Positions 16,990 to 25,158 of a stretch of 51,183 nt of DNA are shown in pieces. The number at the start of each line of letters is the position of its first letter. Within the stretch, counting starts at the first letter, position 1. The notes under the pieces were generated by a model, which did no database searches, had not been told where the DNA came from, and saw only the letters and a program-made list of their open reading frames with translations. The DNA is taken from assembly GCA_017306415.1 (NCBI GenBank), contig JAFKIL010000010.1, forward strand, positions 1 through 51,183, given 5' to 3'. The stretch comes from Microbacterium sp. (GTDB lineage Bacteria > Actinomycetota > Actinomycetes > Actinomycetales > Microbacteriaceae). A program made the position numbers and the translations under genes.

Positions 16990-17583
16990 TCAGCGCGCGT
17001 CGACGGCGCCGACCACCGCGCCGACGCTCGCCTCGAGGAACGCGACGATATCGGCGTCGGGCATCTCGGTTCCGAGGGCGAGCTCGACGAGCACCTCCTC
17101 CGCGAACGCGACCCACGAGCGGAGCGCGACACGCAACAACGCCGTGTCGGGCGCGCCGAGCTCGACGAAGACCTCGATGAGCCGCTGGGCGTTGCGCTCG
17201 CGCGACTCGTCGATCACCGCGCGCACGGTCTGGTCGCCGCTCGCCACACCGCGCACCAGCGAGTAGAACGTGCCGCGATGCTCGCGCACGAACTGCACGA
17301 TGCGCGCGAGGGTGTCGCGCAGGCGCTCCTCGGGGGCGAGCTCGGGACGCGGCTCGGTCGCGAACAGGAGGCTGTCGCGCGCGGTCGCCACGACCTCGGC
17401 GTGCATCCCCTGCCGCGATCCGAAGTAGTGGAAGACGAGCGCCCGCGACACGCCCGCCCGTCGCGCGAGCTCGTCGATCGAGAGCTCCTCGAGCGGCCGA
17501 TCCACGAGGAACAGCACGCCGAGCGCCACCAGCTGGGTGCGACGCTCGTCGCGACCGAGTCGGGTTCGGCGCTCCGCAGACAT
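16990..17583 (-). CDS. TetR/AcrR-family transcriptional regulator
   Basis: The 197-residue protein has an N-terminal TetR helix-turn-helix (LSIDELARRAGVSRALVFHYFGSRQGM at about 34-58) and a helical ligand domain. It is divergent from the DUF6230/DUF6114 module, with a perfect inverted repeat between them (17606-17624), so it probably represses that operon and itself. poxB lies downstream on the same strand and could be co-transcribed. The inducer is unknown. Confidence 0.88.
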   Translation of the reverse strand: MSAERRTRLGRDERRTQLVALGVLFLVDRPLEELSIDELARRAGVSRALVFHYFGSRQGMHAEVVATARDSLLFATEPRPELAPEERLRDTLARIVQFVREHRGTFYSLVRGVASGDQTVRAVIDESRERNAQRLIEVFVELGAPDTALLRVALRSWVAFAEEVLVELALGTEMPDADIVAFLEASVGAVVGAVDAR

Positions 17584-17605
17584 GAGAGAAGACTAATCGC
17601 CGTCT

Positions 17606-17624
17606 TATTGACCGTTCGTCAATA
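17606..17624. promoter_or_regulatory. Inverted-repeat operator TATTGAC-N5-GTCAATA for the TetR regulator
   Basis: The arms are perfect complements around CGTTC. The site overlaps a plus-strand -35 TTGACC (17608-17613), followed after 16 nt by -10 TATGGT (17630-17635). Binding would block the DUF6230 promoter and, being 22 bp before the TetR start, its own promoter. Confidence 0.7.
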
Positions 17625-17683
17625 GGGCATATGGTCGAAAGGAGCCCCGGCGACGCAGCCGGAGCCGAACCGGGGAGGGTTCG

Positions 17684-18280
17684 ATGAAGTTCCGCAATCT
17701 GCTGCGCTCGCGCGCAGGAAGAATCACGCTCACCGCGATCCCGGTCGGGATCGCCTCGGCCGTCCTGATGACGGGAGTCGCGCAGGGCGCGGTGCCGGTC
17801 TCGTTCGCGGTGTCGGGCAGCCAGTTCCAGATCAGCGCCAGCAAGCTGGAGGGCACCGGCTTCTCGCAGTACGCCGGCGTCACGAAGGACACCGCCGGCA
17901 AGGAGCACTCGGTCGCTATCGCGAACATCAAGTCCGCGACGCTCGCCGACCTGTGCCAATCCGTCATCACCGACACGCCGCTCGGCAAGGTCGGCGTGCT
18001 GATCAAGGCGGGCGGCGGCGGCAAGCCCGCGTCGGCATCCGACCTCCAGATCGGCATGACGGGCCTCAAGGGCGACTCGTCGTTCGGCAACATCCGCATC
18101 GGCGTCGACGCGTCCACCGTCAACACCGCGGCGAAGGGCTCCGCGGGCGACTTCGCGCAGGATGCCGACACCGTGACGATCTCCAACCTGGAGCAGACGG
18201 CGTGGAGCACACAGGCATCGGTCTTCACGCTCACCGGCATGACGCTGCAGCTGACGGACGGATCGAAGGGATGCTTCTGA
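17684..18280 (+). CDS. DUF6230 family exported protein
   Basis: The 198-residue protein has a basic start MKFRNLLRSRAGR, then a hydrophobic segment ending VLMTGVAQGA, a signal peptide or anchor, and an exported beta-rich domain with repeated GLKGDSSFGNIRIG-like strands. Two Cys (in LADLCQS and at the C-terminus GCF) may pair. It resembles actinobacterial DUF6230, function unknown; some databases call relatives cholesterol esterase without proof. RBS GGGGAGGG lies 4 nt before ATG. It is the first gene of a three-gene operon divergent from TetR. Confidence 0.75.
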   Translation: MKFRNLLRSRAGRITLTAIPVGIASAVLMTGVAQGAVPVSFAVSGSQFQISASKLEGTGFSQYAGVTKDTAGKEHSVAIANIKSATLADLCQSVITDTPLGKVGVLIKAGGGGKPASASDLQIGMTGLKGDSSFGNIRIGVDASTVNTAAKGSAGDFAQDADTVTISNLEQTAWSTQASVFTLTGMTLQLTDGSKGCF

Positions 18281-18756
18281 CCGCGCCCGCGTCCCGCCCC
18301 GGCCGCGCGGCGGCCGCACCGCGGGACGCCCGCTTTCGCACGTGGCGCCGCGAGCGCCCGTTCGTCGGAGGCCTCCTCGTCGCGCTCGGCGGCATCGAGA
18401 TGTTCTTCTCCGGGCAACTCGACATCGGTCACATCCACGTGCAGCTCGGGATCGAGGGGCTGCAGGCGACCATCATCCCGATCGCGCTCGTGCTCCTCGG
18501 CATCCTCGCGATCACGATGCCCGCGCACCACGTCTTCTACGGTGTCATCGCGCTCGCCGTCGCGGTGTACTCGCTCGTCGGCGTGAACCTCGGCGGGTTC
18601 CTCATCGGCATGATCCTCGCGTGCGTGGGCGGCGTGATCGTCACCGCCTGGATGCCGCGCACCGCCGTCGCAGCGGCATCCGCTGAGGCTGAACCGCACG
18701 CGGATTTCGAGCCCGACCCCCAACCCGATTCCGATCGGGAGGAGACGGCGCCGTGA
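18271..18756 (+). CDS. DUF6114 family membrane protein
   Basis: The 161-residue protein has an Arg-rich cytoplasmic start, RPFVGGLLVALGGIEMFFSG (first helix), IIPIALVLLGILAITMP, VFYGVIALAVAVYSLVG and FLIGMILACVGGVIVTAW as further helices, and an acidic tail. About four membrane helices match DUF6114. ATG overlaps the DUF6230 stop by 10 nt. DUF6230 and DUF6114 genes are neighbours in many Actinobacteria, but no role is known to me. Confidence 0.75.
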   Translation: MLLTAPASRPGRAAAAPRDARFRTWRRERPFVGGLLVALGGIEMFFSGQLDIGHIHVQLGIEGLQATIIPIALVLLGILAITMPAHHVFYGVIALAVAVYSLVGVNLGGFLIGMILACVGGVIVTAWMPRTAVAAASAEAEPHADFEPDPQPDSDREETAP

Positions 18757-19490
18757 TGCGCCGCCGCCTGGGGCTCGTCGCCGCGGTGATCGCGGGCGGG
18801 ATCGTCGTCGGCGCCTCGACCGTGGGCGCCGCGCTGCCACCGACCGCGCAGGCGGCGACCGCGCAGCCCGGCGCCCTCTGCATCCCGATCATCATGCCGT
18901 GCGCCCCGGCCACGCCTGATCCCACCCCCAGTCCCTCCTCGTCGGGCGGCCCCGGTCTTCCCCTTCCGGGGCTGCCCGGCACCACGCCGGGGGCCGGTCC
19001 GGGCGCCGGAACACCATCCACGCCCGGCACGTCGCCCTCGCCGACGCCGTCGGCATCCGCGACGCCCGATCCCGGTGCGCCCGTGTTCACCCAGCCGCCG
19101 GCGCAGCTGGGCTCGCAGTCGCTGTCGTTCTCGGGGTTGCAGGGCATCGAGCTGGTGACCGTTCCCCTCGCAGACGGCAGCCGGGTGCCGGTGCTGAAGC
19201 TCTCGGCGGACCGCATCACGATCGGCGGCTTCTCTCTCACCGTCCGGCGCGACACCGGCCCGGTGCTCGTCACCACCGCCGATCAGATGACGCTCACCGG
19301 TCACGTCGAGGTGTACGTCGACTCGCTCACCGCGACCACGCCGGACGGCCACTCCCTCACCCTGGGCGCACACACCCCGCCGCCCGCCGACGGTATCGCG
19401 CCGCTCCTCGGCCGGGTGACGCTCGGGCTCGTGGGAGCCACGGCGGATTCGATCGTCTACACGAACACCGACCAGCAGCTGAAGGGCTGA
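18753..19490 (+). CDS. Secreted protein with Pro/Ser-rich linker, third gene of DUF6230/DUF6114 operon
   Basis: A 245-residue protein with signal peptide (RRRLGLVAAVIAGGIVVGAS, cleavage near AQAA), a short CIPIIMPC pair of Cys, a Pro/Gly/Ser/Thr linker of about 65 residues, and a C-terminal domain of about 130 residues rich in beta strands (GIELVTVPLADG, VPVLKLSADRITIGGFSLTV). The C-terminal part may be a variant of the same exported fold as the first gene. GTG start overlaps the DUF6114 stop; ATG one codon later is possible. Function unknown. Confidence 0.65.
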   Translation: MMRRRLGLVAAVIAGGIVVGASTVGAALPPTAQAATAQPGALCIPIIMPCAPATPDPTPSPSSSGGPGLPLPGLPGTTPGAGPGAGTPSTPGTSPSPTPSASATPDPGAPVFTQPPAQLGSQSLSFSGLQGIELVTVPLADGSRVPVLKLSADRITIGGFSLTVRRDTGPVLVTTADQMTLTGHVEVYVDSLTATTPDGHSLTLGAHTPPPADGIAPLLGRVTLGLVGATADSIVYTNTDQQLKG

Positions 19491-19626
19491 GCCCGGGCGG
19501 TGGCGGGCACCGATCGTCTCGGTCGGCCCACGTGTGAATCCCCTCCGAATGGGCTGCGACGCTTGTGGTCTCGTCCGACTCTCGGAATCGTGGCCTGTTC
19601 CGCAGTACAAGGAAAGGAAGGCGAAC

Positions 19627-19908
19627 ATGCTGACACTGACCGAGAACGCGGCCACGGCCGTCAAGTCCCTCGTCTCGCGGACCGCGGATGAGCAGACCGG
19701 TGGTCTGCGCATCTACGGCTCGGGTGACACCAACGGGGGCTTCGCGCTGAGCGTCGTCAACGGCGCCGAGACGACGGATGCCGTCGTCGAAGAGTCGGGC
19801 GCGCGGATCTTCCTCGACGAGAACGCCGCGGTGGTCCTCGCCGAGCAGGTCCTCGACGCCCGCGTCGAAGACGGCGGCGTGCGGTTCGCGCTCGAAGCGC
19901 AGGCGTGA
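19627..19908 (+). CDS. HesB/IscA-like protein lacking all cysteines
   Basis: The 93-residue protein follows the HesB/IscA pattern: MLTLTENAATAVKSLV, GGLRIYG, a central GFALSVVNGAE, GARIFLDENAAVVLAEQVLDA. A-type carriers hold Fe-S clusters with three Cys (one central and a C-terminal CxC). This protein has no Cys at all, so it cannot bind a cluster that way. ATG 19627 has AAGGAAAGGAAGG upstream. It is a single-gene unit with its own terminator. Homologues of this kind are often annotated as Fe-S assembly, which the sequence does not support. Confidence 0.75.
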   Translation: MLTLTENAATAVKSLVSRTADEQTGGLRIYGSGDTNGGFALSVVNGAETTDAVVEESGARIFLDENAAVVLAEQVLDARVEDGGVRFALEAQA

Positions 19909-19912
19909 GAAC

Positions 19913-19946
19913 GGGCCGGCCCGCGTCCACGGAGGCGGGCCGGCCT
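19913..19946. terminator. Intrinsic terminator hairpin between HesB-like gene and dnaE2
   Basis: GGGCCGGCCCGC (19913-19924) pairs with GCGGGCCGGCCT (19935-19946) across a 10-nt loop. CTCTTCCCC follows rather than a long T-run, as common in high-GC genomes. It sits between convergent genes and may serve both. Confidence 0.65.
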
Positions 19947-19962
19947 CTTCCCCCTCCCCACC

Positions 19963-22900
19963 TCACCGGAAGTCCCGCGATGCGTGCGTGACGCCGACCC
20001 GGAGATCCTCGAACCCGTCGGCGAGGAGGTTCGTGACCCCCTCCACCGAGCGCTCCAGGATTCCGCGCACGATCAGGGCGGGAGAGTCGCGGACGACCCG
20101 CCGGTAGCGGTTCCACACCCCCACCGAGCAGACCACGTTGACGAGTCCGTGCTCGTCCTCGAGGTTGAGGAACGTCACCCCGGATGCCGTGGCCGGCCGT
20201 TGCCGGTGCGTGACGAGGCCGGCGACCTCGATGCGACGCCCCATCTCGAAGGTGCGCAGCTCCCGCGAGGTGAGCACGCCACGGGCGTCGAGGCCGGAGC
20301 GGAAGTGCGTCATCGGATGGTCGTCGGTCGAGATCCCCGTCGCCCACAGATCGGCGGCCAGCCGCTCGTAGCTGGTCGGGTCGGAGAACAGCGGCGGCTG
20401 CACCGCGACCATCGAGTCGGGGAGGTAGCGGGCGCGGTCCTCCGCGGCGGAGCCGGCCATCCAGATCGCCTCGCGGCGCGTCAGCCCGAGGCACTCGAAC
20501 GCCCCCGCGGTCGCCAGCGACTCGAGCTGGGCAGCGGTGAGGTCGGTGCGCCGGACCAGGTCGCGCAGGTCGCGGTAGCGCCCGTGCGCCTCCCGCTCGG
20601 CCACGATCCGTTCGGCGACTGCCACTCCGATGCCCTTGACCCCCGCGAGCCCGAGACGCACGGTGAGCTCGCCGTCCCGGCGGTGCGCCGCGCTCTCGTC
20701 CGGCGCATCGCGGTCGAACTCCCCCACCGGCGGCTGCTCCCGCTCCGCGCACGCGTCGAGCCCGGTCGGGCGCACGGAGCGGAGCGGGATGCCGTCCGCC
20801 GATGCCGGCTCGGGTCTGGCGGGCGACGGTCGAAGGTCGTCGCGGGACGCATCCGCGGAGCGCTGCCGCGCGGTGCGGAGCGGGATGCCGTCCGCCGATG
20901 CCGGCTCGGGCCTGGCGGGCGACGGCCGAAGGTCGTCGCGGGACGCATCGGCGGACGGCATCCCGCGCAGCGCCCCCGCGCGCAACGCCCCCGCATCGAC
21001 CGGCTCGAGCACCGCCTGGACGCCGGAGAGGTGCAGGTCGGGGCGGCGCACCTCGACGCCGTGATGCCGCGCGTCCGCGACAAGGGTCGCCGGCGAGTAG
21101 AACCCCATCGGCTGCGCGCGCAGCAGCCCGGCGAGGAACGCGGCGGGGTAGTGCAGCTTGAGCCATGAGCTCGCGTAGACGAGGAGCCCGAACGACAGCG
21201 AGTGCGACTCGGCGAACCCGAAGTTCGCGAACGCCTGGATCTTGGCGTAGATCGCATCCGCGTCGTCGCCCACGAGCCCGTTCTCGGCCATGCCCGCGTA
21301 GAGCTTGGCCTTGAGCGAGTCGATGCGCTCCACCCCGCGCTTGGAGCCCATCGCCCGCCGCAGCAGATCGGCGTCCTCTCCCGAAAGGCCCCCGACGGCC
21401 ATGCCCATCTGCATGAGCTGCTCCTGGAACACCGGGATGCCCAGCGTCCGCTCCAGCACGGGCCGGAGCTTGGGGTGCGGATAGGTCACCGCGTCGAGAC
21501 CGAGCTTGCGCCGCACGAAGGGATGCACCGCCCCGCCCTGGATCGGCCCCGGCCGGATGAGCGCGATCTCGATCACGAGGTCGTAGAACCGCCGCGGCTG
21601 CAGGCGCGGCAACAGCCCCATCTGCGCGCGCGATTCGACCTGGAACACGCCGATCGAGTCGGCCCGGCACAGCATGTCGTAGACGGCCTGCTCCTCCTTC
21701 GGGATGGTCGCGAGCTCCCACTCCTCCCCGGTCGCGTCGCGGATGAGGTCGAAGCAGTACTGGAGGGCGGCGAGCATCCCGAGCCCCAGCAGGTCGAACT
21801 TGACCAGCCCCATCCAGGCGGCGTCGTCCTTGTCCCACTGGATGACGGTGCGGTTCTCCATGCGCGCGTGCTCGATCGGCACCACCTCCCCCACGGGCCG
21901 CTCGGTGAGCACCATCCCGCCGGAGTGGATGCCGAGGTGCCGCGGCGCCTTCAGCAGCTCGCCGGCGTACTCGACGACCTGCCCGGGGATGTCGTGCCCG
22001 TCGTCGGTCGACAGCGTCGCCCCCCACTGCTCGACCTGCTTCGACCAGGCATCCTGCTGCCCCGGCGAATGACCGAGCGCCTTCGCCATGTCGCGCACCG
22101 CGTTCTTGGGGCGGTACTGGATGACGTTCGCGACCTGTGCCGCCCGATCTCGGCCGTAGGTCTGGTACACCCACTGGATGATCTCCTCGCGCCGATCGGA
22201 GTCGAAGTCGACGTCGATGTCGGGCTCCTCGTCGCGCAGGCTCGACAGGAAGCGCTCGAACGGCAGGTCGTAGAGGATCGCGTCGACCGCGGTGATGTCG
22301 AGCAGATAGCAGATGGCGCTGTTGGCCGCGGAGCCCCGGCCCTGACACAGGATGCCGCGGCGCCGCGCCTCCTGCACGATGCCGTAGACGATCAGGAAGT
22401 AGCCGGGGAAGTCCTTCGTCTCGATGACGGCGAGCTCGTTCTCGATGCGGACGCGGTCCTTCTCCTTCAAGCGGGGGTACTTGCGCGGCACCGCCTCCCA
22501 CACCAGGTGCCGCAGCCACGACATCGGCGTGTGCCCCTCCGGCACCTGCTGCTTCGGGAGAGCGGGACGGGCGCTGCGCAGCGGGAAGGCGAGCTCGTCG
22601 GCGAGCGCCACCGTCCGTGCGACGGCGCCGGGATACCGCGCGAAGCGCGCGGTCATCTCAGCACCGGAGCGCAGGTGGGCGCCCGCGTGGACCGGCAGCC
22701 AGCCGTCGAGCTCGTCGAGGCTGCGGTTCGCCCGCACCGCCGCGATCGCCGCAGCCAGGTGGCGGCGCTGGGGTGCGGCGTAGTGCACGTTGTTCGTCGG
22801 GATCACCGGCAGCCCGCGCTCCGCCGCGAGCGCGGCGAGGAGATCGTTGACCGTGGAGTCCCTCGGCTCGCCGTGATCGATCAGCTCGACGTGCACGGCG

Positions 22901-23571
22901 CCCCGCCCGAACAGGTCGACCAGACGATCGAGCTCGAGGGCCGCGGCATCCGCCCCGCCGGCGGCGAGCGCCTGCCGCACCGCGCCCTTGCGGCACCCGG
23001 TGAGCACCGCCCAGTGCCCGTCAGCCTGCGCCGCGAGCTCGTCGAGGTCGTAGACCGGGCGCCCCTTCTCGGCACCGCGCAGCTGCGCGTGGGTGAGGGC
23101 GCTGGCCAGGCGGTGGTACCCCTCCTCCTGCCGCGCGAGGACGAGGAGGTGCGAGCCGGCCGGGTCGGGCTCGCCGTTCTGCGGCTTCGGCAGCTGGAGC
23201 GACAGCTCGGCCCCGAAGACCGTGCGGACGGCGCGCGCCTCGGCCGCCTCGGCGAACCGCACGATGCCGTAGAAGCCGTCGTGGTCGGCGAGGGCCAGAG
23301 CGTGCAGGCCCAGCCGCTCGGCCTCCTCGACGAGGTCTTCGGGCGAGGAGGCACCGTCGAGGAACGAGTACGACGAATGCGCGTGCAGCTCGGCGTATGG
23401 GACGGCGTCGGCGGGACGCTCGATCTCGGGCGGCACGTACGGACCGCGCTTGTGCGACCACGCCGGGCTGTCGCCGCCGTCTGCTCCCGCGGGCACGCCC
23501 TGGGGGCGACGCCGGTCGCTGAGCACGCGCTCCATCTCGGACCACGGGACCGAGGGGTTGTTGAAGCCCAT
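19963..23571 (-). CDS. dnaE2: Error-prone DNA polymerase III alpha subunit DnaE2 (ImuC)
   Basis: The 1202-residue protein has a PHP domain (ELHAHSSYS, 61-69), the polymerase catalytic PDIDVDFDSD (450-459), fingers, a helix-hairpin-helix (GLAGVKGIGVAVAERI) and an OB fold near the end. It lacks the long C-terminal tail of replicative DnaE. With ImuA and ImuB it carries out SOS-induced translesion synthesis. Usual length is about 1050-1140; the excess includes an insertion around residues 873-931 built of two near-identical 32-residue-period units. It is the third gene of the imuA-imuB-dnaE2 operon, 27 bp after imuB, under a LexA box at 25966. A strong terminator follows. Confidence 0.92.
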   Translation of the reverse strand: MGFNNPSVPWSEMERVLSDRRRPQGVPAGADGGDSPAWSHKRGPYVPPEIERPADAVPYAELHAHSSYSFLDGASSPEDLVEEAERLGLHALALADHDGFYGIVRFAEAAEARAVRTVFGAELSLQLPKPQNGEPDPAGSHLLVLARQEEGYHRLASALTHAQLRGAEKGRPVYDLDELAAQADGHWAVLTGCRKGAVRQALAAGGADAAALELDRLVDLFGRGAVHVELIDHGEPRDSTVNDLLAALAAERGLPVIPTNNVHYAAPQRRHLAAAIAAVRANRSLDELDGWLPVHAGAHLRSGAEMTARFARYPGAVARTVALADELAFPLRSARPALPKQQVPEGHTPMSWLRHLVWEAVPRKYPRLKEKDRVRIENELAVIETKDFPGYFLIVYGIVQEARRRGILCQGRGSAANSAICYLLDITAVDAILYDLPFERFLSSLRDEEPDIDVDFDSDRREEIIQWVYQTYGRDRAAQVANVIQYRPKNAVRDMAKALGHSPGQQDAWSKQVEQWGATLSTDDGHDIPGQVVEYAGELLKAPRHLGIHSGGMVLTERPVGEVVPIEHARMENRTVIQWDKDDAAWMGLVKFDLLGLGMLAALQYCFDLIRDATGEEWELATIPKEEQAVYDMLCRADSIGVFQVESRAQMGLLPRLQPRRFYDLVIEIALIRPGPIQGGAVHPFVRRKLGLDAVTYPHPKLRPVLERTLGIPVFQEQLMQMGMAVGGLSGEDADLLRRAMGSKRGVERIDSLKAKLYAGMAENGLVGDDADAIYAKIQAFANFGFAESHSLSFGLLVYASSWLKLHYPAAFLAGLLRAQPMGFYSPATLVADARHHGVEVRRPDLHLSGVQAVLEPVDAGALRAGALRGMPSADASRDDLRPSPARPEPASADGIPLRTARQRSADASRDDLRPSPARPEPASADGIPLRSVRPTGLDACAEREQPPVGEFDRDAPDESAAHRRDGELTVRLGLAGVKGIGVAVAERIVAEREAHGRYRDLRDLVRRTDLTAAQLESLATAGAFECLGLTRREAIWMAGSAAEDRARYLPDSMVAVQPPLFSDPTSYERLAADLWATGISTDDHPMTHFRSGLDARGVLTSRELRTFEMGRRIEVAGLVTHRQRPATASGVTFLNLEDEHGLVNVVCSVGVWNRYRRVVRDSPALIVRGILERSVEGVTNLLADGFEDLRVGVTHASRDFR
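20779..20955. repeat. In-frame tandem duplication (96-bp period) inside dnaE2
   Basis: Two units of about 81 bp (20779-20859 and 20875-20955) differ at only about three positions by eye and are offset by 96 bp, exactly 32 codons. They encode SADASRDDLRPSPARPEP-type linker between the polymerase core and helix-hairpin-helix region. The near identity implies a recent duplication. Confidence 0.85.
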
Positions 23572-23598
23572 CAGCCGGCCCTCCCCGCGGCTGCTGGC

Positions 23599-25158
23599 TC
23601 AGTCATAGCGCGCCTCCGCACTCCATCGGCCGCCCTCGCAGATCAGCAGCCAGGCGTCGCGATCGTCGACGATCTGGAACCGGAACGCGCGGCGCCGGCG
23701 CACAGCATCCCACTCCCGCTCGTTCAGCGGCCACGGCCCCGCCCACGAGACGATCGCGCGGCGACGGCCCCCCTCCGTGAACCGCGCGGGCGGTGCCGTG
23801 AGCGCCCCCCGCTCGTCGACCTCGACCGTCACCCCGGTCTCGGCGACCACCTCGACGGGGCGCGGCTCGGGATAGACCGTCGCCGGCAGCGGGGCAGGAA
23901 GGCTGCCCGGCCACGGCCGCGCCCGCTCCGCCGTCGGTGCGGCGCGATCGCCCCACGGGACGAGGACCTGCCGCTCGGCGAGCCACCGACCACCCCCGAT
24001 CGCGGGCGTGAGCACGCCGCGATGGCCGAGCATCGCCTGCACCCGCGAGAGGGCGTGGTGCACCTTCTCCTCCGGCCCCGAGCCGAAGATCGCGGGGCGG
24101 TGGTGGGATGCCGCATCCACCGCCTCGGGCGAGATGCGCGCGCTCACCACCCCGCTGCGCAGCACCTCGCTCTGCGCGTCCTCGGCGAGCTGCCACCGCA
24201 CGCGGTCGACGACGGCGGCGCCGTCGAACGAGCCGGGGTGCAGCCACACCCGTTCGCTGCGCTCGCCCCGCTCGCCGGTGAGCTCCACCCGCAGCTCTGT
24301 GCAGACGAGACCCTGCGCGCCGATGCCGGCGATGAACTGCTCGGCGGCGATGCGCATGCCGAACGCGACCTGCTCGGCCAGCTCGAGCGGCGGCTCGAAC
24401 GCCACCTCGCGATGCAGTTCGACGGGCGGCGTGCGCGGAGTCACCGACCGGGAGTCGGCACCGGCGGCGAGCGCGCGCAGCCGCAGCCCCCGCTCGCCGA
24501 AGCGCTCCCGCACCCGTTCCGGATCGAGCGCCGCGAACCCGCCGAGCGTCTGCACCCCGAGCCGGCCGAGGAGGTGCGCCAGATCGGGCTCCTCGAGCGC
24601 GGACACCGGCAGCGGCGCGAGGAAGGCCTCGGCCTCACCCGGCGGCACCACCCGCACGGCGGCGCGGCCCGGTGCCCTGGCCGCCTGCTCGGCGGTGAAC
24701 GGGCCGTCCGCCACCCCGACCCTGACCTCCGCGAACCCCTGCTCCGCGAGGGCCTCCAGGATGACGCCGGCCGCCGCCGCCTCTCCCCCGTAGTAGCGGG
24801 CGGGACCCCGCGCCCGCAGCGCGCACAGCCCGGGACGGATCACCTGCACCCCGGGCGCGATCTGCTCGATGCGCGTGACGACGGGGGCGAACGCGCGCTG
24901 GTCGCGGTCGGGGTCGGATGCCACGACCTTCAGCCGGGGGCAGTGCGCCTGCGCGTCGCGCCGGCGTTGACCGCGGCGCACCCCCTCCGCCCGAGCGAGG
25001 GCGGAGCAGGCGACCACGATCCCCTTGTCGAGCACGGCGATCGGCTGCTCCCTGTCCTCTCCCGATTCTCCCTGCGGCGCGAAGGCCCCCGTCTCGCGGG
25101 CGAGCGCGGTCACCGGCCAGTCCGGGAACCACAGCACGAGGCTGCGCACCACGGTCAT
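23599..25158 (-). CDS. imuB: ImuB-like Y-family polymerase homologue
   Basis: The 519-residue protein starts MTVVRSLVLWFPDWPVTALARE and continues with a Y-family (DinB/UmuC-like) palm and little-finger pattern such as GVRRGQRRRDAQAHCP and LLGRLGVQTLGGFAAL. ImuB proteins lack the catalytic acidic residues and serve as a hub linking DnaE2, ImuA and the beta clamp; consistent with this, the usual D-x-D catalytic start is FPDWPV here. The first base overlaps the imuA stop (TGATG). It is the middle gene of the SOS mutasome operon. Confidence 0.85.
   Translation of the reverse strand: MTVVRSLVLWFPDWPVTALARETGAFAPQGESGEDREQPIAVLDKGIVVACSALARAEGVRRGQRRRDAQAHCPRLKVVASDPDRDQRAFAPVVTRIEQIAPGVQVIRPGLCALRARGPARYYGGEAAAAGVILEALAEQGFAEVRVGVADGPFTAEQAARAPGRAAVRVVPPGEAEAFLAPLPVSALEEPDLAHLLGRLGVQTLGGFAALDPERVRERFGERGLRLRALAAGADSRSVTPRTPPVELHREVAFEPPLELAEQVAFGMRIAAEQFIAGIGAQGLVCTELRVELTGERGERSERVWLHPGSFDGAAVVDRVRWQLAEDAQSEVLRSGVVSARISPEAVDAASHHRPAIFGSGPEEKVHHALSRVQAMLGHRGVLTPAIGGGRWLAERQVLVPWGDRAAPTAERARPWPGSLPAPLPATVYPEPRPVEVVAETGVTVEVDERGALTAPPARFTEGGRRRAIVSWAGPWPLNEREWDAVRRRRAFRFQIVDDRDAWLLICEGGRWSAEARYD

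Noticed and set aside
15712-17625. A 637-codon plus-strand frame and an 815-codon minus-strand frame over poxB and tetR
   Set aside because: They are shadow frames of poxB and the TetR gene and contain no recognisable domain.
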